Source: Enchytraeus crypticus (lineage: Eukaryota > Annelida > Clitellata > Enchytraeida > Enchytraeidae). Taken from it: DNA of 64,000 nt. The notes beneath the pieces are model-generated. The model saw only the letters and a list, made by a program, of their open reading frames with translations, was not told where the DNA came from and ran no database searches. The stretch covers positions 1,147,001-1,211,000 of the forward strand of contig CAJHZI010000424.1 in the NCBI GenBank assembly GCA_905160935.1, given 5' to 3'. Both the position numbers and the translations under genes were made by a program. Positions 44,121-55,554 of this stretch are shown here, piece by piece; the stretch's first letter is position 1; each line of letters opens with the position of its first letter.

Positions 44121-45050
44121 AGTTTAATTAAATTTTAATTAAATTTAATTTTAATTTTAATATTTCAATATTTAATATTAAGTAATTTTTAATAGCATAA
44201 TTGTATTTAAAATCTAACTTCCGTAGCTATATCTATACCAAAAGATTTGTCAGGCCTGGGTGTGAAGTGTAAAGCGATTTATCTTTTTTTCACATATAAA
44301 AGATAGTTGCAATAAAGCAAGTAAAAGGGCTTCAAAAATGTTGCATTGTTTTAAGTCCAAAAGTCATGTGTTATTATTTAATTTTCGAATATTTCTCAAA
44401 ATTTATGGTCTCCATACAGAAAATTTGATATTGTCCTCATAGAATAAATTCAGAAAATACTCACTAAACGTCTAAGTGGTATAGTAGCATTGCAATAGAT
44501 TATTCGGATAGATTAAAAGTTTTGGCTTCCGAATCGTTAGAGTAACGAAGGTTTAAATCTGACTTGTGCTTTTATTATAAAATTATCACTAGGTTGGTCT
44601 ATCTACCTGTAGATAAGTTTTTCGTTTTTAAAAAGTTGGGGCAAATAATGGTTCAAGTTTATACATGTATCAATTTCGTGATAATGCTGAAAGATATCAT
44701 TTCAAAAACCGTTGCATTGCTTGTTGACTTCTCTACCCTCAAATGTTGTAAATGCGTCTTCCCCTGAACTCTTTTAAAATGTGTATGGAAGGTTATAATG
44801 TATGCAAGTACATAAAGAGTTAAAATATTGCTATATATCATTCTTATATCTCTTTTTATCATAGATTCTAACTTTTAATTGTCAACAGTATTCTAGTTCA
44901 TTTATCTTTTCAATTGTAAAGTTTTATATGTAAATTAAGTGCAGGACCTAAAGTAGTATATTTAATTGTCATTGTGTGTAGATATATATGCTTGCATATT
45001 GTTGATTGTCTTAGTAATTATACTACATGTTGCGCTAAAATGTATCTTGA
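44121..45050. other. No gene seen
   Basis: AT-rich sequence including an AATTTTAATTAAA-rich patch at 44,120-44,170. No supported feature. Confidence 0.5.
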
Positions 45051-46450
45051 TACATACCTAATCTTGGCCAATTCAGACCATCCATAAACCCTATTCAATC
45101 CTACTTAAATACTAGCATGCATCCGTTGATCACCCTCAAATCTTACGTCTTTCACCAATGTACATTCAACAATTATTCGTTCCTCGTTATTTAACTTCGG
45201 ACGATTGCTTTAACCATTACCACCTCGCCACATTGGTGAAACAGTTGTGTCGAAGTACAGCATCCTTTGCTTATCATCCATTCTAGATATTTCATCCTCC
45301 TCAGAGAACACCAGCGTAATTGGTACCATTCCTTTATGATTCCAGTACAAATTTAAAATAGTGTTAATATTATCACTTCATTAACTACATATCTGCATAA
45401 ATATTCTGTAAAATATTTTTCTTTTATAACTTTATTATGCCAGTGAATATTTATCTATATTTCTCCATAACCACTTTGCAGAATTCCCCGGTTTCCTGAT
45501 ATCTTCTATACTTAATGTCACAGTTTTAAATCCGTATACAGACGTGTCGTCCACATCAGGGTATTCATAATCTTAATCTGTTTATGTTATTCTTTGTACG
45601 ATTTCCTAGGATTCTATTACTCTTTTCTTTCCTTCCGAAAGATATCTTTTCTCTTTTGCATTTCGTAATTATTTTACTCAATGTTTCATCATGCATTCGT
45701 AAGATTGTGTCCAAATATGTGGAGATCATATCAGTTGTAATAGTGTATCCATAATTGAACGCGATATTTTACGATATTCATTTAAACTGATATTTACATA
45801 TTCATCATCCTTAGGCCATTCACGTGATATTAACCTTTTTGGCAATAGTCTTCATAACATAGCTCAAAACAGCATCTGTCATGTAACCCCTAATACAATG
45901 CAATCTTATTTCATTTCCAGCAAGCATATTTTGATCAAGCATGTTTTGATGTGCAAGCCTAATATCTCTTTCAGAAATTTTTCTATAATAACTACTCATT
46001 CATCAGTACCAGTCTTCACCTTATTCGTCAGCGCCTTGGTATGGCGGTTGAGATGCATAAGAGCAATGGAAAATCCTTGTTTTATACCGCTCTGTTACAT
46101 CTTTCCCCATTGAATTTTGACTACTGCATTGTGTCTCATGAAAAAAATATTAGTTAATCGTCTATCTTTTCAGTCAACTGCAATCTTTCTCACTATCTTT
46201 AATATTACACCAAGTCTTAAGTACCGTGGTGAAGCTTTTTTCATAATCTAAAAAATATATGAAGATATCATTCCTATTTTAGCAGCTAAATCCACATAGG
46301 CCTGAAACTCTCATTGTGACTTTTATTTCTGTATCTCATCCCTATCGAAAAATCAGTGCCTTATTTGATTGTGTTTTAAAAGGGTCAGCTTGAATGTGAT
46401 CACTTAATACTCGTAAAAGTTAGACGAATATGTTATTAAGCTCTCAGTAC
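45050..46450 (-). mobile_element. Degenerate RTE-type LINE
   Basis: The minus strand contains scattered LINE-like motifs: FIYFLDYEKSF (RT box A, about 46,250), SIEDIRKPGNSAKWLWRNI (about 45,480) and a C-terminal-like tract toward 45,060. Frames are heavily broken. I am fairly sure it is a decayed non-LTR RT but not of its subfamily. Confidence 0.5.
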
Positions 46451-46854
46451 AATAGTCCGAATGCTACAAAACATTATTTGATTTGTTATTCTTTCTCAAA
46501 ATTAAAGGTGTTATAACTTCTAACTTCTTAAACACATTTCACTAATGAAGCCTGAGCAGTGTTAGAGACTTTTATCATATCTATAAAGTTACAAACGATA
46601 CCAACATATCAATCGATAATACATTAAATAACCATTTACCAAAATCTCTCTCTTCCGAATCCTTTTCAAGCTCATATCTCTCAATCCCTAGCTCCGTCTA
46701 ACGCGCACACACACTCTCTTTCTCTCTCTCTCACGCTCTGTAGCCTATCTTTACCTATCTGTATTGCATTTATTTACAAAATATTTCGATCGTGAGAAAA
46801 AGAAATCTCATTAGACAGTATTATTTAACTGTCGAGTCAACCCAGAAGCAATAC

Positions 46855-47567
46855 CTTGAGTGACTCGTTCTTTAGTCGATTAGCGGCGATGTACAAGTAT
46901 TGCAAGCTGTGCTGAAGAGTTAGAAACACTTGCAAAGTTGGCTCAAGCATAGTTAAGAGATTTCCACTGAGATATAAAAAAGACAATCTTTTAAGAGAAG
47001 TCAACGGAATTAGATCGACGTCTTCTAAATTGTTGTTGCTCAAATCCAAATAAAATAAACCAGTCAATCCAGAAAAAGCCGCCACATCAATGGAATTTAT
47101 TAGATTGTAACTTAAGCTAAGGTTTTTCAGGTTTGGAAGACCCTTTAGCGCCTGCGCAGGTAGATTTTCAATACTATTGTTTGTCAAGATTGAGAATTTC
47201 AAGTGAACTGATATTATGCAATGCCACAAATGAAGATTCATTTAGTTTGTTCCCATTGAGATAGAGCTCATGAAGATTTATTACATTACTGCTGGTCAAC
47301 GGGATGTAAGTCAAGCGATTCATCGATAGATCGACTCTTACAAAAGACTTTATATAGGCAAATGCTTCAGATGTTGTCTCCTCTAGGTCGTTATTGCTTA
47401 CCAATAAATATAATAGTAAATCAAGTCCATTGAGTATTGCCTTTCTAAGGTTTCTCAATTTATTATTTGACAGATCCAGTTCTGTCATATATTTAGTTGC
47501 AGGGGTTTGAAACAAGTTGTCAGGCAAGTCGATAAGATTGTTATTCGATAAGTTAATTTTCGACATC
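46855..47567 (-). pseudogene. Chaoptin-like LRR exon E4, +1 frameshift
   Basis: Internal exon of the minus-strand LRR gene: acceptor TTTCACAG/GATGTCG (entry phase 2) and donor CTCAAG/GTATTG (exit phase 0). About ten LRRs: KINLSNNNLIDLPDNLF, ELDLSNNKLRNLR, VDLSMNRLTYIP, then NNSIENLPAQALKGLPNL, YLDLSNNNLEDVDL. At about 47,180 an extra T (AATCTTGACAAAC, expected AATCTGACAAAC) shifts the frame. Without it the exon is 712 nt, exactly one base plus 237 codons as the splice phases require. The exit phase fits exon C2 at 35,435 (NESLK-NLRVLRN). Either a recent pseudogene or a single-base sequencing error. Confidence 0.8.
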
Positions 47568-48084
47568 CTGTGAAACATACTATTTGATAAAGTGAATTGA
47601 TATACAATTAGATTCATACAAATAAACTTATGGGTCTAAATTTTGAGTTTGCCTCAGCATGTCTTGTATAATTCCTGGGACTATGAAGAATTATCGTTTA
47701 TTATTCAACAAATGGCAATATCATGCATATCAGGCGAATACGGAAGTGCTTCTTCTAAAAGAACATAGCTTCATAAATTATAATAAGCAGAATGGTTCTA
47801 CTACTATTGAAGGCCTTAGTTTTAGGCTCTATTCTAATTAAATCAGAGAGATACGGACATCTCTCAATATAGTTTCATACATAATTATTGCAAACTGAAT
47901 AGTTCATTCTAAATTTGACTACTGTAACTCAATGTTATTTCGCTAACCTTGAGGTACGTCCCAGACAACATCCTATTATGATGAAACGTGTTTTAAACCT
48001 TTATCATTACCTATTAATAATTTTATTATTATTCTTATTATTATTATTTTATTTTATTTTAATGTTTTACTCCTGTGTAAAGAA
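47568..48084. other. Intron, (ATT)n near 48,010-48,060
   Basis: AT-rich sequence upstream (minus strand) of E4, with an (ATT)n tract at 48,012-48,062. No gene seen. Confidence 0.5.
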
Positions 48085-48410
48085 CCTGGGGTTTGATAAA
48101 AACGTTTCGAGCAATACGTGCTGAATCGCCGCCCGGCTACTCGAGGTCATCAATCGGCATAAAAGAATTGTTGAATCAGACTGCATTAAATCTTCGCAAA
48201 GTCATGGAAAGCCTTTGCCATAGAAAAGAAGTCTCTCGCTTATCGCCGATTTGCTCTGCAATAAGTCTGCCATTGCCATTAATAAAGTCAACTCCTTAGG
48301 GATTCATCGGGCCCATTTTTTCAATGGCCACCGGAACAACTTCATATCCTAAGGACAGATCATGGTATTTATCCAACTTCCAAGAGGCGGCATGAACAGC
48401 AATTATACTA
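48085..48410 (-). mobile_element. LINE C-terminal fragment 1
   Basis: Minus strand reads AVHAASWKLDKYHDL, YEVVPVAIEKMGPMNP, then a stop, GNGRLIAEQIGDKRE and TSFLWQRLSMTLRRFNAV. The VPVAIE(T)LGP...GRRL....GD.RE..FL.QR.S.A..R.NA pattern is a conserved tail of a non-LTR reverse transcriptase family. Short and broken. Confidence 0.65.
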
Positions 48411-48475
48411 TAATTATTATTATTATTATTAATATTATTATTATTATTATTATTAATATTATTTTTTTTATTGCC
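48411..48475. repeat. (ATT)n microsatellite
   Basis: Imperfect (ATT)n/(AAT)n tract between two related LINE tails. Confidence 0.9.
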
Positions 48476-48554
48476 CTGGGCTGTATAAGGCCCTGGGATA
48501 AAATATAAGATAAAAGAGTCTTTATTTAATTAAAAGAAAGATTACAAATATTTA

Positions 48555-48716
48555 AAATAGTTCCTCTACGCTCTGGGAGGCGCATTCGCCAATGTGCCAC
48601 GAATGCATACAGCCTTAAAACGCTGGAGTGCTATAGATAGGCGCTGCCATATAAAGGCTTTTTCCAGTAGGTCACCTGAAATGGCACTGGTTCTCCTGCC
48701 TAATTCGTTAAAATTC

Positions 48717-48751
<35 letters not shown>

Positions 48752-48755
48752 AGCT
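48555..48755 (-). mobile_element. LINE C-terminal fragment 2
   Basis: Minus strand reads FNELGRRTSAISGDLLEKA, FIWQRLSIALQRFKAV and CIRGTLANAPPRA. It is homologous to the tail at 48,085-48,410 but less broken. Its 5' truncation point abuts an (ATT)n tract (48,717-48,750). Confidence 0.7.
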
Positions 48756-48984
48756 CTTTCGTCTTCAGCCAATGGCAGATTCAGAATTCATATTATTAGG
48801 CCTACACAAAGAATACTTTCTTAGTCAGTAGTAGCACACCAATGAAAATAAAGCTGCTCCAATAAAAAATGAAAAGTTTGGTCAAAAACTTAAAATAACC
48901 TTTACTTTAGTTAAATGTTAATTCTGATAGATTCCTGTAGCATTCCTCAGATCACGCTTTTTATTCGCTTCTTCTCTATCTCTT

Positions 48985-49597
48985 AATGCGATGCCTACTG
49001 GCAGATCCATGATATATAATAACTCCACTCTCCTCTGTCTTCTTGTCGTAACTTCATGTCAATGTACCTTTGTATCTTTAAATCATCAGGCCTGCCTCTG
49101 ATCCTTTATCCTTCATCTTACCTTATACGAATTACTTTAGTAAACTATATCCACTTTGAATGTGTCCCATACAATTCTTCTTCCTTTTCTTTAGAAATTA
49201 TCAACTATCCATCCTAACCCCCTACCTTCGAGACTTATTCAGTCGAAACATTTTGGGTCCAGCTTATATTCTAATATAATCCTCCTGATAAAAAATTCGA
49301 AAGCTTCCAAATTCCTGACACTTTCATTCACTAATAGACATGTTTAAAATCCATTTAATGGCACTATGCATACCAAATCCTTCGCTACCTATCCTTTGTG
49401 GTATTCTTTCGCTTTTTGTTAAGAGTTTTTCCTGTTATTGAAGGCCTGATTTGCTTGTGGAATCCCACTCTGTTTGTACTAAGAAAGGAAACTATATAGC
49501 CTAAGAACATGCTCTATGGCATGTGTGTAACTATACGGAATTTAATAAATTCTACTGCAGATTTCGTCTTGCATTCTAATATTTTGTTTTGTTGTAA

Positions 49598-49688
<91 letters not shown>

Positions 49689-50650
49689 GACTTTATATGG
49701 GTCTTATAAGTATTATGTGCCTATAAGTGCCTAGTGCCTTAGGTTAACCATAATTTTGCAATTATGTGCTATTAACTATTTACATTACATTGTGTATTTT
49801 GCTATGCAAAATCGTAATATTAATTAAATAATTATACTTGTTTCAAGTTCGTACCATTTCTTATTATATTAATTCTGCCTCTTTCTTTTGATACTACATG
49901 TATATAGCACCTTTTTCTTTTTGATGTTAATCTGCTTAAATATTTCTATGCCGCATCATTCAGACTAGTCATTATCTTGTGCAGTCAATTTTCATTTCTG
50001 GCAACCATACCTTAGTCGTTAGCAAACCTAAAATCTTGTTTCAGTTTACTTCCCACTTTTATTACCTGTTCGATATAGACTATTCCTTGGGCTTTTGCAG
50101 CATTTCTTCTGCGTAAATATTACAGAGCAGCGGAGAATTGCTGCAACCTTTCCATACTGTCCGTTCTATTTCATATTCTTCTGAGTTTTATTGTCGGATC
50201 TTGATTGCAGCATTTTGGTGCATGTACAAATTTGGAATAAACCTTCTATCTCTACAGTAAATTCCTATTCCTCTCAAAGTATTTAGCATCGTTATTAAAT
50301 CCTGGCAATAGCCTTCTCAAAATTTATAAAGCATATAGAAACTTCATTCCGTATTCTAAATTTCATTCACGTAGGACCCGCATCACCCCTATGGCTTCAC
50401 TTGTGCTGCAGCCTTTCCTAAAACCAAATTGTGTCTTGCTCTTTGTCATATCGGCTTTCGATTGAAAGATACTTTTTATTATCTTTAAGCATTATCTTCG
50501 AAAGCATGGCTATTAAAATGATTTATCTGTAATCCTAACACATCAAAGCATTGGCTTTATAGTGGATTACTATCAATATTGATTTGGTAATGTCGTCACG
50601 CCAAATAGCTGTATTATACACTGCCATACATATTTCCACTAGTTAGTTCA
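48985..50650 (-). mobile_element. RTE-B LINE, longest copy, decayed, (TA)n inside
   Basis: The minus strand begins with the family 3' end (ATGCCTACTGGCAGATCCAT complement, 48,990) and runs back through the C-terminal region to about 49,480. A microsatellite-bearing stretch (49,600-49,690) interrupts it. RT remnants continue to 50,650 with RNEVSICFINFEKAI (box A, about 50,300-50,345) and IILIAMLSKIMLK (about 50,500). Numerous stops. Confidence 0.7.
49596..49700. repeat. (TA)n with palindromic AAAGTCAT/ATGACTTT
   Basis: Two (TA)n blocks separated by TATAAAGTCATATA, with its inverse TATATGACTTTATA after the second block. The whole could fold into one long hairpin. Confidence 0.9.
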
Positions 50651-51026
50651 GTGTCTTTACATCAACATATTAGCTCCCTACGGAACGTATAGTTTACGGT
50701 TGCTTCGTTCGCCAATGGCCCCGGAAGCAAAACCTGAACAGTACCACTCTCTACCCACGTGTAATGAGAAAAACTTTGCACTCAATCAATCAACTATGTG
50801 GATTTATCGTCAAGGTCAGAAACCCGAAGGGCTTCTCAACAAGACCTGGTTTAGTTTATCAATCAGCTCGAGAAGATATGTTCTTCTCGAGCAATCATAA
50901 ATCACGATCTTCTATACATCATGATCGGCTGGCTTTGTGGGGTGGCACTGTTCTACTGAAAAAGACTTTAAATAATAGTTTTCTGCTCTGTTTTGTAAGT
51001 TATCTAACACCGTATAACTTCTTCAG
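50651..51026. other. Unassigned, with an 11-bp perfect hairpin
   Basis: No gene seen. GCTCGAGAAGA and its complement TCTTCTCGAGC form a perfect stem at 50,867-50,893. Confidence 0.5.
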
Positions 51027-51682
51027 TGCACTGACTTGTGGCAGGTTCAAGGCACATATTCATACTCAAAGTCTGTTTCTCGCTCCATAAGAGCACTCCT
51101 TAGATCAACAAGTTAATCCCTTCACAAGTCTATGCCAAATCCATACCATATGGGAATAGCGCACTAGACGGCGTGATTGGCGCACTTGGTTTAGTTGCGC
51201 GTCAATTATCGAAATTAAGATGCATCGACCTCGGTTAGTGCTTTGTAGGTGACCACCTTGGAAGACTGAGTGTTGGTAAAAGCTTAGGAAAAAATCCCAG
51301 GGTGATGGAAGGTTATTATTAGATCCGCGCCGGCTGCAATTAATGAGCCATCAAAGGCAACGATTACTAATAGCCATGGAGAGGAAGAATGAAATGGATC
51401 TTAAACAACATCTGTGCTTCCTGACCCAGTTTCCCGTAATATCATATTTAGCCTATAGCTTGGGAAAAGTATGGATTCTGAGGTGGTTTCCCGCTGCCTT
51501 CCTCAGTTAGATAGATTAATTACCATTTAATCCTATGGGAACATATTTCATGGTGAGGTGGGTCCCCACTTGCCATCCTCAGCTCTTGCCTTTAGTCGTC
51601 TCTTACGTACACGCGGCAGATTGCTTGCGGTTGCTCAATTCAGCAGTGGTCCAACCACACCCGAGCGCAACACGGGGAACCG
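51027..51682 (-). mobile_element. SINE-like repeat R1 (copy 2), interrupted by a 5S-type SINE
   Basis: Homologous to 10,430-10,792 over both halves. The RTE-B-like end (CAGTGCACTGACTTGTGGCA), TTCAAGGCAC, ATTCATACTCAAA and ATCAACAA lie before the interruption. TTAGCCTATAGCTTGGGAAA, GGTGGGTCCCCACTTGCC, TCTTACGTACACG and ACCACACCCGAGCGCAACAC lie after. Lower AT content than its surroundings. Confidence 0.8.
51165..51430 (+). mobile_element. 5S rRNA-derived SINE (SINE3-like)
   Basis: CGAAATTAAGATGCATCGAC, CTCGGTTAGTGCTTTGTAGG, TGACCACCTTGGAAGAC and GAGTGTTGGTA follow the order of the 3' half of 5S rRNA (CGAAGTTAAGC...GTCGG..CGGTTAGTACTTGGATGGGTGACC.CCTGGGAA...GTGTTG). This gives it the 5S-type internal Pol III promoter. 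A non-5S body of about 150 bp follows. Flanks ATACCATAT and ATATCATAT may be a diverged target duplication. Confidence 0.75.
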
Positions 51683-51784
51683 TGTAACTATGTTATAGGA
51701 ATAATGAAGAGCTCCATTCCCACCTGAATATTAGAGACTGTATGGTAAATACACAATTGCAGTAGATGAATGTGTATATGTATG

Positions 51785-51788
<4 letters not shown>

Positions 51789-51869
<81 letters not shown>
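51789..51869. repeat. (TA)n microsatellite
   Basis: (TA)n tract directly abutting the left end of the mariner-like element. Confidence 0.9.
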
Positions 51870-51872
<3 letters not shown>

Positions 51873-52657
51873 TGTGAGTCATAAAAAAACATGTGCGCAG
51901 TATTTCATCCACAACTTTGACATTTGTGAACCGATTTTGAAAATTGTTTCAGAATCATAAAGTAGAAGAAACGTATTAATCTTAAATCTAGTTTTTGTGA
52001 CAATTCCGGTATATTTTAAACAATAACAGACGATTTTACAAACATAGTCCGTCATAGTCGTGTAAATTTTAAAATGGTGTTTACTAAAGCAGATTAAGAG
52101 TTCACAAAAACTTGTACCTATTAAAGGGTTGTGGCTCACATTGGTTGATTGCCGAATTTCCAACAAAAAACTTGATTCTAGGAGGGCCAGATTGCTTATT
52201 AAAGAAATTACACCGAAAAGAAGAAAATAAATAATGTGGACGAGTTGAAGCAACGCCTGGTGAACGTTTGGCAAGACATGAAGCAATCTGTCATTGATAA
52301 AGCAATAGATGAGTGGCGCAAGCGTCTCCGAGCTTGCATTCCAGCTAAAGGAGGGCACTTTGAGCATAATTAAGCTTTGACAGTTGACAGTAGCAGTATA
52401 ATACTGCTTGTTTCGTTTTTTTTTAAGCCACGGATTTGTAAACATTCTGTAGCGATTGATTTACTTAAACTGAATATTTTCAGTCGCGCATATTTTCAAG
52501 CACTGCTTCAACGCAAAAATAATAATTAACAGAGTCACTTAACGTTATTTTATAGCAAATGTGTTCCTCATTATACCTATGCAAAAATTTAAAAAATCGG
52601 TTCACTAATACCAAAGTTATGGGCGAAAGACTGGCACGTTTTTTTTTACTCACAGTG
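51870..52657 (+). mobile_element. Internally deleted mariner/Tc1-like element
   Basis: 788 bp with inverted ends: left CACTGTGAGTCATAAAAAAA, right (reverse complement) CACTGTGAGTAAAAAAAAAC. Similarity continues about 75 bp (ACTTTG, TGAACCGATTTT). TA repeats flank both ends. The plus strand retains transposase ends: an ATG at 52,074 opening MVFTKAD then a stop, LYLLKGCGSHWLIAEFPTK, a deletion of the catalytic core, then NNVDELKQRLVNVWQDMK, IDEWRKRLRACIPAKGGHFE and a stop at 52,371. A non-autonomous derivative. Confidence 0.85.
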
Positions 52658-52676
52658 TATATATTATATATATATG

Positions 52677-52729
<53 letters not shown>

Positions 52730-52730
52730 C

Positions 52731-52774
<44 letters not shown>

Positions 52775-52784
52775 GGGTTACCAA
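52658..52784. repeat. (TA)n arrays
   Basis: (TA)n with TATG and TACATG interruptions between the mariner-like element and an RTE-A copy. Confidence 0.9.
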
Positions 52785-53421
<637 letters not shown>

Positions 53422-53439
53422 TATAATAAACAAGTAATA

Positions 53440-54100
53440 CCAGCAGCCACCATATCAAAAGTCAAACACCTATGACATCTTTCAGGATGGCCAGATCTAA
53501 AGTCTTATGGGAATCTTCATCACAATTAAAAATTGCTTGCGGGCGTGAATATATTAGATGTTCGAACCGGACCCCAGCCAGCTCATAGATGTCAATCAGT
53601 GGTGTTTCTATTCCTATACTAAGCGTGAATGTGAGGGCTCTTCTCTGGGCCAGCTCGAGATACTTCATATGCATCTATATTCTTTATGGCGTTTATGTCC
53701 CTGACAGTAAAAGCCGTGGCACTATGTTCAAGAACCGGCCTGATGTATTTTTATAGACTCGCACAAGAACTTTGCTATTGGCATCTTAGTCTTTCTGATG
53801 AGCAATCTTAAGGAAGCGGGTTTTCTAATCTGCAAAGGCTGCTTTGCTTTCGCAGAGCTCAAATAGCTTCCCAAAGAATTTCAGGTTTTAACTCTCTAAC
53901 GACCTTAAATTATATGCAACCGATCTTTTTCAACATTCATCTTAATTATCCAACAAGAACAATAACTCTGAATTTCATTAAGGTTTTTCTGCATTCTGAT
54001 TTTGACAAGTCTGGAACTTCTTGAGATTGTCCATGCCGTTATGTCGTCGACCAACTGCACAGCCCTAATTCCATTGCAAGTAATAAGGGGAATGTCGTTG
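53440..54100 (-). mobile_element. Jockey/CR1-type LINE, RT C-terminal fragment
   Basis: Minus strand: QLVDDITAWTISRSSRLVK (polymerase box degraded to VDD), MQKNLNEIQSYCSCWIIKMN, then across breaks LLIRKTKMPIAKFLCES, and MKYLELAQRRALTFTLSIGI plus TPLIDIYELAGV at 53,462-53,674. This is the Jockey order of RT box, tip and C-terminal block. Many frame breaks. Confidence 0.7.
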
Positions 54101-54199
54101 AGTTAATTAATTTAAACTCAAAATTTAAACTTTTATAAAAACAGAGTAAATTTGATGTTTTCACGGTTGTCACAGTTACATATTGAAAGGATTTAATAA

Positions 54200-54242
54200 C
54201 TTAGGGATATCATTCAGCTCCCTGCTGAATGATATCCCTAAG
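54200..54242. repeat. Perfect 18-bp inverted repeat (hairpin)
   Basis: Arms CTTAGGGATATCATTCAG (54,200-54,217) and its exact complement (54,225-54,242) around a 7-nt loop. It lies exactly at the 5' truncation of the next LINE fragment. Confidence 0.95.
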
Positions 54243-54830
54243 ACCTCTCTAGATCGTCTCCATCACGTTCAAAATTCTTTCTCGAGTCGTCTGTAATGTA
54301 AAAATACTCAAAATCCCACACCTCTTCTCTTCTTAAGAAACTGCACTGGCTACCGGTATCCGAAAGTATAAAATTCAATATAGCTTCCTTTACCTGAAAA
54401 AGTTTAAATTACGGTAAACCATTCTATCCATCTGATCTTTTATCCATCTATCACCCTTCTCGTAGTCTTCGTTCTTCTAGTAAAAACCTTTTCACTATAC
54501 CACATATTAAATCTGCCATAGGCAGACGCTCCTTCATGTTTTCTGCTCCGACAATTTGGAACTCTCTGCCACAAGACCTTCGATCTTGTAATTGTATTGG
54601 TACATTTCTGGCAAGCTGAAAACCTATCTCTTTCTACCGTAGGTCTAAATTATGACCCGCATGCTTTGGATCTTGGACTTGCACTGTTTTGATCTCGCTT
54701 TTTCTTGTGCTCTCTGTGTACACAGTCGTCATCGTGTGGTGCTTCGACGCCTGTTTGTGTAGTGTCTGCAAGAGACTCCCTAACATTGCCATATGGCGAG
54801 GAACCGGACGTTAAATTCTTATTGATTGAT
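54225..54830 (+). mobile_element. L2-type LINE, 3' end
   Basis: Plus strand reads DIPKTSLDRLHHVQNS, VVCNVK, SLLKKLHWLPV, YHPSRSLRSSSKNLF, SFMFSAPTIWNSLPQDLRS across minor frame breaks. This is the C-terminal signature of L2/CR1 LINEs (LHWLP...APTIWNSLP). The 3' UTR continues to about 54,830 and ends in (ATTG)n-like sequence. Confidence 0.85.
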
Positions 54831-55554
54831 TGATTATATGCTATATGGTCATTTTTGCCTGTCCAAATACTATCCAAGATGGAAACAAATCTAAAACACT
54901 AGCAACTCACTGGCATGGATTTCTGGAGCTCATAGAGCCTTCGTAAAAAATAAAAGGAAGGTGGTATTTACATTTCTTGCCGGATAATTGAACTTTATAT
55001 GCATTTACGTTTGGTGCTCTGTTGTAATATCAACTTTGTAGGCCTACTGGGAAATGCTCCCGCTTCATTTTTCGTTGACGGATTTGTAAATTTTACTTGA
55101 CAACCCGTATTTGTATGTCGTTTAACCAGTGGTATTTGAATGAATTGTGTAACTAGCTAAGATTATTTTTGTTGCTACTATAAAGCAGAACTTTATTGTG
55201 TGCTTAGGCTACTTTCTGTGTAACTTATGATTTAAATGTACATTTATCACTAATTGTTGACTGCATATGTCTGAGGGGCCTAATTTGCACTTTTTATAAC
55301 CTCTATACTTTACCATTTTTATAGTATTTGAAATGATGAAAAAATTTTACTAAACCATTTTTATAGTATTTGAAATGATGAACTAAAAATTATTTACCAG
55401 ACTTACCTGCCCTCTTTTTCTGTAAGGATAACCTTATGATCTAATATTCAAGTAATTGCTAAGACTTCTTTTCAGTTCCCTTAGTTATAGCTATTGTCAT
55501 TTGACAACCAGATGTCTTTCATGTCATACTGGTTGCATTCAATCACTTATTTGT
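54831..55554. other. No gene seen; short direct duplication
   Basis: Contains a direct repeat of about 30 bp (starting ACCATTTTTATAGTATTTGA, at 55,312 and 55,355). Nothing else recognised. Confidence 0.5.

Noticed and set aside
51879-52445. 188-codon minus-strand open frame
   Set aside because: Long, but antisense to a deleted mariner-like transposase clearly readable on the plus strand.
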